The notes under the pieces are model-generated. The model worked only from the letters and a program-made list of their open reading frames with translations. It did no database searches and was not told where the DNA came from. The position numbers and the translations under genes were made by a program. Shown piece after piece: positions 16,910 through 24,259 of a stretch of 64,000 bases of DNA; the first letter of the stretch is position 1; each line of letters starts with the position of its first letter. The stretch is from Variovorax sp. Its GTDB lineage: Bacteria > Pseudomonadota > Gammaproteobacteria > Burkholderiales > Burkholderiaceae_C. Location of the stretch: contig JAGIAI010000019.1 of the NCBI GenBank assembly GCA_017744935.1, positions 18,496-82,495 on the forward strand, given 5' to 3'.

Positions 16910-17029
16910 GTGGCGCCGGCGCACTGGCCATAAGTCGTAGTCAGTTGTCAGGAGTGCGTCGGAACGTAAACTACGTCCCCCGCGCGTTTGGCGCCCGCCC
17001 GCCCCGCGCGGTCTGAAGAGGAGTCCGCG

Positions 17030-17383
17030 ATGCAGCCAGTTCTCGAAATTCGCAAACTCGGCGAACGCTCCTACACCTACACCGTGCGCGCCACACGGCC
17101 GACCGGCGCGCCGGTTCCGGATGCCTGCTACGAGGATGGTGGCCTCACTTCTTTCGTGGAGTGCCTTCGGGACGCTGCCGAGGCGCTGACCTATTTCCCC
17201 CGCGTCCATATCCGCTTCCAGGGGCGTTGCGTCGGCGAACAGCTCGTGTCGCGGCTCGAGAGCCATCCCGAGGCGGTGGTGCGCGATCTGCTCGTGCGCT
17301 ATCTCGACGGTGCTCTCCCTCCGCTCCCCCCAGCGCCGCAGCCGCAGCGGGCGGGCGCCGCTCAGGCCTCGGCGGTCTCGTAG
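17030..17383 (+). CDS. Small conserved-looking protein of unknown function
   Basis: A 117-residue protein from ATG 17030, preceded by a GAGGAG ribosome-binding sequence; an earlier in-frame ATG at 16988 lacks one. The N-terminal 85 residues look folded (VLEIRKLGERSYTYTVRAT, then FVECLRDAAEAL), and the C-terminal 25 are Pro/Ala-rich. No motif recognised. Its 3' end overlaps the convergent EF-G-like gene by 22 bases. Confidence 0.55.
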   Translation: MQPVLEIRKLGERSYTYTVRATRPTGAPVPDACYEDGGLTSFVECLRDAAEALTYFPRVHIRFQGRCVGEQLVSRLESHPEAVVRDLLVRYLDGALPPLPPAPQPQRAGAAQASAVS

Positions 17384-17910
17384 CGCGCGAGCCAGCTCCA
17401 GAACTCGAAGCGCGCGTTCGTGGTGTCCGCGAGGAATTTCCGGTAGCCGATCAGCGCCGCCAGCGGCGCTTCGGCGCGCAACACCAGCCGGTCGCCCTGC
17501 GGATCTTCCTCGACCAGCCTGGCGCCGCGGCGCACCAGTTCCTCCCGCACGTGTGCGGCCTGAGCGCGGGACACTTGCACGCGCGCGAACATCACAGGCT
17601 GCAGACGAGCGCCGTCGTGCGCGCGAACAGCGCAATGTGCGCGTGGCGTGCCGAACCGCGCCGAAGCGCCAAGTGCGGCGGCGACCAGCGGCGTGGCTTC
17701 CTCCAGCGCCTGCTCGTTCGCGGCACAAAGGGTGAGTTGCTCGCCGTCATCCACCAGCAGGTAGTGGTCCGGCTTGGAAATCCATTCGGTCGCCGCGTTG
17801 TCACGCAGCGAGGCGAGCTTCTGTTCGTTGACCGACAACGACTGCCGCAGCGGATAGGGCTCCAGCGTGCGATCGTCGAGGTGCGGCTTGCGGGGCGGGT
17901 TGGTGCCCAT
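17362..17910 (-). CDS. Stand-alone protein resembling EF-G domain V
   Basis: A 182-residue protein. Residues 100-178 follow the pattern of the C-terminal (ferredoxin-like) domain of elongation factor G: PVMFARVQVS, a helix with VREELVRRGARL, DPQGDRLVLRAEAPLAALIGY and a final helix with TTNARFEFW. In EF-G the equivalent segment reads like RAKVPLAEMFGY. The N-terminal 95 residues are not EF-G-like, and there is no GTPase domain. It might act on ribosomes or in ribosome rescue; that is inference from the domain. It is 15 bases downstream of rnk on the same strand, so the two are probably cotranscribed. Confidence 0.5.
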   Translation of the reverse strand: MGTNPPRKPHLDDRTLEPYPLRQSLSVNEQKLASLRDNAATEWISKPDHYLLVDDGEQLTLCAANEQALEEATPLVAAALGASARFGTPRAHCAVRAHDGARLQPVMFARVQVSRAQAAHVREELVRRGARLVEEDPQGDRLVLRAEAPLAALIGYRKFLADTTNARFEFWSWLARYETAEA

Positions 17911-17925
17911 GTCCGAGCGGTCTGT

Positions 17926-18327
17926 TTAGAGGGTGTATTCGCCGCTGGCTTCCGGCTGGTAGAGGATCTCCTCCACCCGCGCGCTGCGCTCATCGCCGCC
18001 GGGCGTCTTCCAGTGCGCCACGGCGCCGAGGCGAAGCCCGATCAGCCCCATGCCGACCGGCGAGAGCACCGAGAGAAAGCCCTTCGCAGGATCGGCTTCC
18101 GGCGGGTAGCAAAGCGTCATCTGGTCGCGCTGGCCAGTGCGCGCGTCCACGAGCGTGATCTTCGAATGCATGGTCACGATGTCGGCGGGCACTTCGCGCG
18201 AGCGCATCACTTCGGCAAAGTCGAGCAGCGACTCGAGCGCTGGATGCGACCTGGCGTCCTGCAGCTTGCTGAGCCGGACGTGATCGAGTTCGGTGAGCAC
18301 GCGCTCGCCGTAAATGGTTGCGGTCAT
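17926..18327 (-). CDS. rnk: Rnk-type regulator of nucleoside diphosphate kinase (GreA/B C-terminal fold)
   Basis: A 133-residue protein with a short N-terminal helical pair (about 8-48) and a GreA/GreB C-terminal-like domain: VTMHSKITLVD (about 51-61), VLSPVGMGLIGLRLG (about 87-101). This is the arrangement of Rnk, which binds RNA polymerase in the secondary channel but lacks the long Gre coiled coil. It is first in a two-gene unit with the EF-G domain V-like gene. Confidence 0.8.
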   Translation of the reverse strand: MTATIYGERVLTELDHVRLSKLQDARSHPALESLLDFAEVMRSREVPADIVTMHSKITLVDARTGQRDQMTLCYPPEADPAKGFLSVLSPVGMGLIGLRLGAVAHWKTPGGDERSARVEEILYQPEASGEYTL

Positions 18328-18617
18328 GAAAAAACTCTCCAGTCGAATGCGGCCGCGAGCAGATGGCGGCCGCTGTCGCGCGGGGCGGGAGCCCGGCGAT
18401 CGATGGTTGCGCTAAAGAAGGGGGAGCGGAGATCGCCGGGCGGAGGAGGGTGCGGCCGGCTGGCGCGTTCCCGCCATGCCGGCGAGCGTCGCCGCGGCAT
18501 GGAGATTGGCTTGGAACGAAGCGGGAAAGCGCATAGGCGCGGATTGTAGGCCGCCGCAGAAGCCAGAAACCCCGCGGAACCGGCTCCGCCGGGCCGCCGG
18601 GGTCACCCCCAGAAATA
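18328..18617. other. Intergenic region between rnk and the Hcp cassette
   Basis: About 290 GC-rich bases with no credible gene. It must hold the rnk promoter. I see no convincing terminator or repeat here; the next 220 bases are the duplicated Hcp leader. Confidence 0.4.
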
Positions 18618-18837
18618 GCGCAAGCCGGCTTGATGTAAGCTGCTCGCGGCTCGGCGCCACCTGCCCTTGCAATGGCGTTGGAGTCAGCCGGGCGCATGTC
18701 GCATGCCCGACTTATTAGGGAGAGGATCGAATGTCACAAGACATCTTTTTGAAGCTCGCCGGTATATTGGGCGAATCGCAGGACGCCAGCCACAAGGATG
18801 AAATCGAAGTCATCCGATGGGACTGGGGCATCAGCCA
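18618..18837 (+). repeat. Direct repeat A: leader and 5' end of hcp
   Basis: Closely matches 20262-20478. It includes about 113 bases of leader (with a shared GGAGTCAGCCGGGCGCATGT tract) and the first 107 bases of hcp. Because the leader is repeated too, it probably carries the promoter of the cassette. Confidence 0.85.
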
Positions 18838-19213
18838 GGAATCATCGATGCACTCCGGTAGCGGGGGCGGGGCGGGCAAAGCCACAGTGAGTGACCTGAG
18901 CTTCGACCATTACTTCGATCGGGCGAGTCCTAACCTACTGAAATATTGCCTGACCGGGAAGCACATCGACACGGCGACCCTGGTGGTCCGGAAGGCGGGC
19001 GGCAATCCGCTCGAGTACCTCAAACTCACCATGGGCGACGTTGTCGTGACTGGCATTGAGCCAGTCCTGAAAGACACCATGGCGCGAGGCCGAGAGACGG
19101 TCTCCCTTTCTTTCGCGCGAGTCAGACAGGAGTACGTCCTCCAGAACCAGCATGGTGGGTCTGGCGGCACAGTGACCGCCGGCTTCGACATTCAGCGTAA
19201 TTGCGAAGCGTAA
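18731..19213 (+). CDS. hcp: Hcp-family type VI secretion tube protein
   Basis: A 160-residue Hcp. Family marks are MSQDIFLKLAGI at the start, DEIEVIRWDWG (about 23-33), a Gly/Ser-rich loop, VSDLSFDHYFDRASPNLL (about 57-74), TLVVRKAGGNPLEYLKLTMGDVVVTG (about 82-107) and the later strand VSLSFARVRQEYV. Hcp forms hexameric rings of the secreted tube and chaperones small effectors. No T6SS sheath, baseplate or VgrG gene is in the window, so this is an orphan hcp paired with its effector. It starts 11 bases before the amidase gene. Confidence 0.9.
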   Translation: MSQDIFLKLAGILGESQDASHKDEIEVIRWDWGISQESSMHSGSGGGAGKATVSDLSFDHYFDRASPNLLKYCLTGKHIDTATLVVRKAGGNPLEYLKLTMGDVVVTGIEPVLKDTMARGRETVSLSFARVRQEYVLQNQHGGSGGTVTAGFDIQRNCEA

Positions 19214-19224
19214 GGAGGGTAGAA

Positions 19225-19824
19225 ATGTCTCTCTATATCTCCAAGGACGGCCACGTGGACGCGGAGCGCGTCAAGGTGAAAATTTTCCCGAATATTGAGC
19301 GCGGAGAAATGAAGGTTGTAAACGGCATTGTGCTGCATCAGACCGACGCCCCAACCGCTCAATCGACGTTCAATAGCTACACGGGCAAAAAGCCTGATGG
19401 TGCACATTTTCTAATCGACAAAGATGGCACCATTTATCAAACCGCTTCGCTGAATCGCCGAACTGACCACGCCGGGAAGCTGAAATCACGCTGCCTCGCG
19501 ACGCACACATGCACCGACGCCGAGTTCAAAACGGTGCAGCAGATGAGAAATAGATACACGGATCTTTCGCAGCGAGAGTACGCCAAATCGTTCCCGAGTC
19601 GCTACCCCGCAAATACCGACTCGATCGGGATCGAAATCGTCGGAGATGCCGTGGGACCGAAGGGGCAGGAGGTCTTCGAGAGCGTCAACGACGCGCAAAA
19701 CGCTTCGCTGAAGTGGCTCGTGCGGGAACTGGCGGATACCCTCAACGTTTCAATGCGTGAGGTCTATCGACATCCGGAAGTCTCGTACAAAAATCTGACC
19801 GAAGCGAGCACGGCAAAATGGTGA
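19225..19824 (+). CDS. Type VI amidase effector (N-acetylmuramoyl-L-alanine amidase fold)
   Basis: A 199-residue PGRP/amidase_2 protein without signal peptide, as expected for Hcp-delivered effectors. Likely zinc ligands are H38 (VLHQTDAP), H183 (YRHPEVSYK) and E193 (LTEAST), the last where AmpD-like enzymes have Asp. AHFLIDKDGTIYQ (about 60-72) is the family's central strand pair. Expected to cut the bond between muramic acid and the stem peptide in the target periplasm. An earlier in-frame start at 19201 overlaps hcp; 19225 follows GGAGGG. The immunity gene overlaps its last codons by 7 bases. Confidence 0.8.
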   Translation: MSLYISKDGHVDAERVKVKIFPNIERGEMKVVNGIVLHQTDAPTAQSTFNSYTGKKPDGAHFLIDKDGTIYQTASLNRRTDHAGKLKSRCLATHTCTDAEFKTVQQMRNRYTDLSQREYAKSFPSRYPANTDSIGIEIVGDAVGPKGQEVFESVNDAQNASLKWLVRELADTLNVSMREVYRHPEVSYKNLTEASTAKW

Positions 19825-20231
19825 AAACAGGCGGCGGTTGCCTTTTGCTCCTCGCGATCTTGTTTTCCAATTTGGCGAGCGCTAGGAGCGTGTCCGAACT
19901 CAAGATCGAAGAAAGTGGAAGGACGCTCGACCCGAACACGGCCGAGGGGTGCGAGAAATTCAAACCGACCACAACACAGGTCAAGCGGTATTTCTCTAGG
20001 GCGTATCCGGTGGAGCACCACATGATAACGACGACCCGTTATTCACCCTGCTACGCAAAAGGAACTATCACGTTTAGCGACGACAGCATGGGCACCTGGA
20101 TACTCTACTCAGGTGGGACCGCGACAATCGACTGGAACCGCGGCCGAAGCGTTGATCTCCTTTACAGGAAGAATGGGTGGCACGACCCGTTCGCTGGCAT
20201 GTACGGACTGTGCTCTGAGGGGGAATGCTAG
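19818..20231 (+). CDS. Periplasmic immunity protein for the amidase effector
   Basis: A 137-residue exported protein: signal peptide with GGGCLLLLAILFSNLASA and cleavage near residue 22, then a small mature domain with paired cysteines and the C-terminal motif LLYRKNGWHDPFAGMYGL. Its ATG overlaps the effector stop as ATGGTGA. Position, export and overlap fit T6SS amidase immunity proteins, which protect the periplasm. A paralogue lies at 20568-21011. Confidence 0.75.
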   Translation: MVKTGGGCLLLLAILFSNLASARSVSELKIEESGRTLDPNTAEGCEKFKPTTTQVKRYFSRAYPVEHHMITTTRYSPCYAKGTITFSDDSMGTWILYSGGTATIDWNRGRSVDLLYRKNGWHDPFAGMYGLCSEGEC

Positions 20232-20248
20232 GAGGTTTCGAATCCCGC
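20232..20248 (+). repeat. 17-base repeat after the first immunity gene
   Basis: GAGGTTTCGAATCCCGC, starting one base after the immunity stop. It is repeated with one mismatch at 21056-21072, downstream of the second immunity gene. Confidence 0.75.
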
Positions 20249-20261
20249 GCTATCCGCGGCA

Positions 20262-20478
20262 GCGCAAGCGCCGCGATGTAAGCTCCCCGCGGCTCGGCGC
20301 CACTCGCCCTGGCCCTCGCGATGGCGTTGGAGTCAGCCGGGCGCATGTCGCATGCCCGGCATTTCCAGGGAGAAGACCAAATGTCACAAGACATCTTTTT
20401 GAAGCTCGCCGGTATATCGGCGAATCGCAGGATGCCAGCCACAAGGATGAAATCGAAGTCATCCGGTGGGACTGGGGG
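20262..20478 (+). repeat. Direct repeat B: leader and 5' end of the truncated hcp copy
   Basis: Second copy of 18618-18837. The hcp coding part begins at 20381 and is nearly identical, but one base is missing in the GGTATATCGG segment. The homology stops abruptly at about 20478. Confidence 0.85.
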
Positions 20479-20574
20479 TTTGTCGACACGCTCAATGTCT
20501 CGATGAGCGAAATTTATCGGCATCCCGACATCGCCCGAAAAACTCCTACGGAAGCGGCGACCGCCAAATGGTAG
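20381..20574 (+). pseudogene. Chimeric remnant: hcp 5' end joined to amidase 3' end
   Basis: The ATG at 20381 starts an hcp copy that loses one base after codon 11. The downstream frame then reads ESQDASHKDEIEVIRWDWG and passes directly, at about 20478, into the amidase C-terminus (DTLNVSMSEIYRHPD...TEAATAKW, stop 20572-20574). Most of hcp and about 170 residues of the amidase are deleted. It keeps the 7-base overlap with the following immunity gene, so it marks a collapsed second cassette. Not expected to make a working product. Confidence 0.8.
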
Positions 20575-21011
20575 GCCCATCGAAGCCTCTGTCGCTGGCG
20601 GGCGTAGCGATTGCGCTTGCAATGATTGGTCCGGGTCCGCTTCAAGCCAAAGAGGTGCTTGACGTCCGGATCACTGCGCTGGGGTTGAACGACAAATCGC
20701 TGAACGACGAAAACGAGGAAAGGGCGTGTCGAAAGTTCAGACCGACTAGGAGGCAGATAGCTCGGTTCTTCAAGCGTGCTCAACCGCCGGCGGACAAAGC
20801 TGTATTGCTCCATGAGCGCTACTCCTCGTGCGCTGCAGAAGGCTCAATCCGGTACACCGACGGGTCGTCGGGTCGATGGGTTTTGTTTTCTAGCGGCATG
20901 GCATACGTCAGGTTTGACGATGGCACGACGGTCGATCTTTTCTACAAACGGAACGGTTGGCACGATCCGTACGCATATAGCTACGGGCTTGGAGAGGAGC
21001 CTGAGTGCTGA
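20568..21011 (+). CDS. Second periplasmic immunity protein, effector lost
   Basis: A 147-residue exported protein: signal peptide with LSLAGVAIALAMIGPGPLQA, then a mature domain related to the first immunity protein (CRKFRPTRRQIARFFKRA against CEKFKPTTTQVKRYFSRA; LFYKRNGWHDPYAYSYGL against LLYRKNGWHDPFAGMYGL). The reading frame is intact although its cognate effector is reduced to a stub. It may persist as an orphan immunity gene against amidases of other strains. The start ATG overlaps the stub's stop by 7 bases. Confidence 0.7.
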   Translation: MVGPSKPLSLAGVAIALAMIGPGPLQAKEVLDVRITALGLNDKSLNDENEERACRKFRPTRRQIARFFKRAQPPADKAVLLHERYSSCAAEGSIRYTDGSSGRWVLFSSGMAYVRFDDGTTVDLFYKRNGWHDPYAYSYGLGEEPEC

Positions 21012-21055
21012 CTGGGGCACTCCGCGTATCGTCCGTGTGCGGCAGAGGTTAGGGC

Positions 21056-21072
21056 GAGGATTCGAATCCCGC
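21056..21072 (+). repeat. 17-base repeat after the second immunity gene
   Basis: GAGGATTCGAATCCCGC, one mismatch to 20232-20248. It probably marks the downstream edge of the duplicated cassette. Confidence 0.75.
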
Positions 21073-21108
21073 ACACGAAGTGGGCGAGGCTGGGAGAGAA
21101 TCAAATCC

Positions 21109-24100
21109 ATGCTTTGCACTGCATGCGGGTTCGAAGCCGACGCCACGTTCGCCTTCTGTCCGAAGTGCGGGCAGCGTCTCGAGGTGGCGGCTCCCGAACC
21201 GGAATCGGACCGCCGCCCGGTCACGGTCATGTTTGCGGATCTGTCGGGCTTCACCTCACTGAGCGAAGCCCTGGATCCCGAAGTCGTGCGTGCACTCCAG
21301 ACAGAGCTCTTCGCGGAGATGTCTTCGAGCATCCAGCGACTCGACGGCTTTGTCGAGAAATATGTCGGCGATGCGGTGATGGCGGTGTTCGGCGCACCGG
21401 TCGCGCATGACGAAGATCCGGTGCGCGCGGTGAGTGCGGCGCTGCTGATGCACGAGCGAATCGCCGCGCTGAGCGAGCGCTGGCAGGCGCGTATCGGTCG
21501 AGCGCTGAACCTGCACATCGGCATCAATACCGGGCCGGTGGTGGCCGGGCGGATCGGTTCCAGTCCCACTGCCACCTATGCCGTGACCGGCGACACCGTG
21601 AACGCCGCGGCGCGCCTTCAATCCGCTGCGGGCGCGGGCGAAACCTTCGTAAGCCGCTCGACCTGGCTGCTCACGCAGCACGCCTTCGACTTCGAAGAGA
21701 TGCCGCCGCTGCCGCTCAAAGGCAAGAGCCAGCCGGTGATCGCCTACCGGCTAGGCGCGGCGCTCACGACACCGCTGGCCGCGCGCGGATTGCAGGCGCA
21801 TGGCCTCGCGACACCGCTCGTCGGCCGGGACGCGGACCTCGACGCGCTGGTCTGCGCCTTCGAGGCGATGCGGGGCGGGCAGTGCCAGCTTGTCAGCGTC
21901 GTCGCCGAGGCGGGCACCGGCAAGAGCCGGCTCGTCGCGGAGTTCATCGCGCAACTGCGCGCCTACGGCAGGCTCGATGGCGTGGCGGTGCGCAACGCCG
22001 CCTGCTCGTCGCTCGGCGAGCGGACCTATGGCGTGCCGGCTGCGCTGCTGCGCGATGCTTATGGTCTCTCGGAGCGGGAAGAGGTGGGCGAAGCACAGCG
22101 CAAGATCACCGCCGCGCTCGCGGACCTGGGCGTTGACGCGCAGTTGCGTGAGCAGGTCGCGTCCTACCTCGGCTTCGTGCTAGGCCTGGAAGGCGACGAT
22201 TCGCGCACGCGCTATCTCGACCCGGAACAACTGAAGCGGCAGATCCTTTCCGCCGTGCTTGCGGTCATCCAGCGCCGGCTCCAGCGCGAGCCGGTGATGA
22301 TGATCGTCGAAGACCTTCACTGGGCCGACGCGGCGTCGCTCGACGTGCTGCGCTATCTGCTCGACCAGTTGGGCGGCAAGCCCTTCATGCTGCTGGTCAC
22401 GCACCGGCCGGTACCGGAAGTCGGCGCGCTCGCTGGTGGGTCCGTGGCCCATACGCGGATTGCGCTGGAGCCGCTTTCGCGCGCCTGCAGCGCCACGTTG
22501 CTCGATGGCCTGTTCGGTAGTTCGCGCCGCACGCTCCCGGATGAACTGCGCATGCGCATCGTCGAGCATGCGGGCGGCAATCCGCTTTTCATCGAAGAGA
22601 TGGTGCGTGCGTTGATCGCCGACGGCGTGCTGCGCCAGCAGGCGGGCACCTGGATCTACAGCCCGGGCGCTTCGGCCGAGCAGGTGCCGCTGACGATCCA
22701 TGGGCTGCTGCTGGGCCGCATCGACCGCCTGGCGGTGCCGGTGCGCCAGACGCTGCGTGAAGCGGCGGTGATCGGCCCTGTCTTCACCGAAGCGCTGCTT
22801 CGGGATGTCGCGACCGCCCGCGCACGGGCGTTGACTGATGCGCTCGATGCGCTCGTCGAAGCCGGGCTGCTGTCATTGGCCGCGCCTTCGATCAGCCCGC
22901 CTGCCTTGCAGGACCGTCAGTTCCGTTTCCGGCACGGCCTGTTCCAGGAGGTGGCCTACGAGACGCTGCTCATGAGCCGTCGCACCGAACTGCACACCCG
23001 CATCGGCGAGGGGCTGGAGCGCCTGTGCGGCGGAGCGCCCCGTAACCTGGAGGAACTGCAGGCGCTGGCGCATCACTTCCGCCTCGGCGCGGACAAGCCG
23101 CGTGCGGTGCACTATCTCGTCGCGGCGGGCGACTGGGCGCGCAACAGCTACGCGAACGCGGACGCCATCCGCCACTACGAGTTCGCGCTGGAGACGCTTG
23201 AACAGGCCGGTGGCGCGGATGCCGGACAGCCCCTGCAGATCCGCGAGCGGCTTGCCGACGTGCTTGCCCCGGCCGGGCGGATCGCCGACGCGACGGCGCA
23301 TCTCGAAGCGGTGCGCGAAGGTCATGCGCGCACCGGCGACCGCACTGCACAGGCGCGCGTGCTGCGCAAGATCGCCGCATTGCGCTGGGAAGTCGGCCTG
23401 CGCGACGAAGCCCTCCAATGCCTGGAGACAGGACTGGCGCTGATGAACGAAGCGGCGCCTCACCCCGAGCTGGCGTGGCTCTTCCAGAAACGGGGCGAGC
23501 TGGCGTTCCGCAGTGGCGACAGTCATGATGCGCTGGCATGGACGCAGCGCGCACTCGCGCATGTCCGGGGCCTCGACGCGTCGAACGACGAACCGGCAGG
23601 CCTTCATGGGAGCCGTGCGGCGGTCGCGCTGGCGCTCAACATCCAGGGCGTCGCTCTGGCGCGGCTGGACCGGCTCGACGAGGCCGTCGAGCGGCTGGAG
23701 CAGAGCATCGACGTGGCGCGCGCCGCCGATCTGCCGCAAGTGGAATGCCGGGCGCTCTCGAACCTTGGCGTGCTCTACAGTTCCAGCGACCCGCAGCGCG
23801 CCATCGACGCCTGCGAGCGCGGCTTGCAGACTGCGCATCGCATCGGCGACCTGGGCCTGCAGTCGCGCTTGTCGGCCAACCTGGCGGTCGCCTACTGCAC
23901 GTTGACCAACCGCTGCGACGAGCGCGGCATGGTCGCGGCGCATGACGCCATCCGCATCGACCGGAGCACCGGGCAGCTCGACCACCTGGCGGTCTCGCTC
24001 GTCGTGCTGGCGCAGATCTACCAGTGCCATGGCGATCCGCTGCGCGCGCTGCGCTACTACAAGGAAGCGCTGGTGCTGGCCGAGAAGTCCGGCGAGCCGC

Positions 24101-24255
24101 AGCTGCTCTTTCCCTGCTACGACGGCCTCGCCACGCTGCACCTCGATTTGGGCAAGAGCGAGGAGGCAGAGCGCTACATGGCGCTGGCCAGCGACATCTG
24201 CGAGCGAGCGGGGCTCGATCCCGATGCGCTGGTCGTCCTGCCGTTCCTGGCGTAG
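21109..24255 (+). CDS. Zinc ribbon, class III nucleotidyl cyclase, AAA ATPase and TPR protein
   Basis: A 1,048-residue cytoplasmic signalling protein. It starts at ATG 21109, which begins a zinc ribbon (C3-x2-C6 and C17-x2-C20). Residues 35-215 are a class III cyclase domain with metal-binding D44 (MFADLSGFT) and D88 (YVGDAVMAVFG), plus TYAVTGDTVNAAARL. Residues 238-500 are an AAA/STAND ATPase with P-loop AEAGTGKS (266-273) and Walker B MMIVEDLHWAD. The rest, to 1048, is TPR-like helices. Such proteins are common in proteobacteria and rhizobia; ligand and output are mostly unknown. The metal Asp residues are kept, so activity is plausible. Its stop is 4 bases from the convergent Bug gene. Confidence 0.85.
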   Translation: MLCTACGFEADATFAFCPKCGQRLEVAAPEPESDRRPVTVMFADLSGFTSLSEALDPEVVRALQTELFAEMSSSIQRLDGFVEKYVGDAVMAVFGAPVAHDEDPVRAVSAALLMHERIAALSERWQARIGRALNLHIGINTGPVVAGRIGSSPTATYAVTGDTVNAAARLQSAAGAGETFVSRSTWLLTQHAFDFEEMPPLPLKGKSQPVIAYRLGAALTTPLAARGLQAHGLATPLVGRDADLDALVCAFEAMRGGQCQLVSVVAEAGTGKSRLVAEFIAQLRAYGRLDGVAVRNAACSSLGERTYGVPAALLRDAYGLSEREEVGEAQRKITAALADLGVDAQLREQVASYLGFVLGLEGDDSRTRYLDPEQLKRQILSAVLAVIQRRLQREPVMMIVEDLHWADAASLDVLRYLLDQLGGKPFMLLVTHRPVPEVGALAGGSVAHTRIALEPLSRACSATLLDGLFGSSRRTLPDELRMRIVEHAGGNPLFIEEMVRALIADGVLRQQAGTWIYSPGASAEQVPLTIHGLLLGRIDRLAVPVRQTLREAAVIGPVFTEALLRDVATARARALTDALDALVEAGLLSLAAPSISPPALQDRQFRFRHGLFQEVAYETLLMSRRTELHTRIGEGLERLCGGAPRNLEELQALAHHFRLGADKPRAVHYLVAAGDWARNSYANADAIRHYEFALETLEQAGGADAGQPLQIRERLADVLAPAGRIADATAHLEAVREGHARTGDRTAQARVLRKIAALRWEVGLRDEALQCLETGLALMNEAAPHPELAWLFQKRGELAFRSGDSHDALAWTQRALAHVRGLDASNDEPAGLHGSRAAVALALNIQGVALARLDRLDEAVERLEQSIDVARAADLPQVECRALSNLGVLYSSSDPQRAIDACERGLQTAHRIGDLGLQSRLSANLAVAYCTLTNRCDERGMVAAHDAIRIDRSTGQLDHLAVSLVVLAQIYQCHGDPLRALRYYKEALVLAEKSGEPQLLFPCYDGLATLHLDLGKSEEAERYMALASDICERAGLDPDALVVLPFLA

Positions 24256-24259
24256 CGGC

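Noticed and set aside
14600..17728. A 1,042-codon open frame on the minus strand
   Set aside because: It crosses SulP and two other genes in the wrong frame and is Arg/Ala-rich without any domain; a shadow frame.
20232..21072. tRNA fragment suggested by TTCGAATCCCGC
   Set aside because: Only a T-loop-like core is present, without acceptor or anticodon arms; recorded as a repeat instead.
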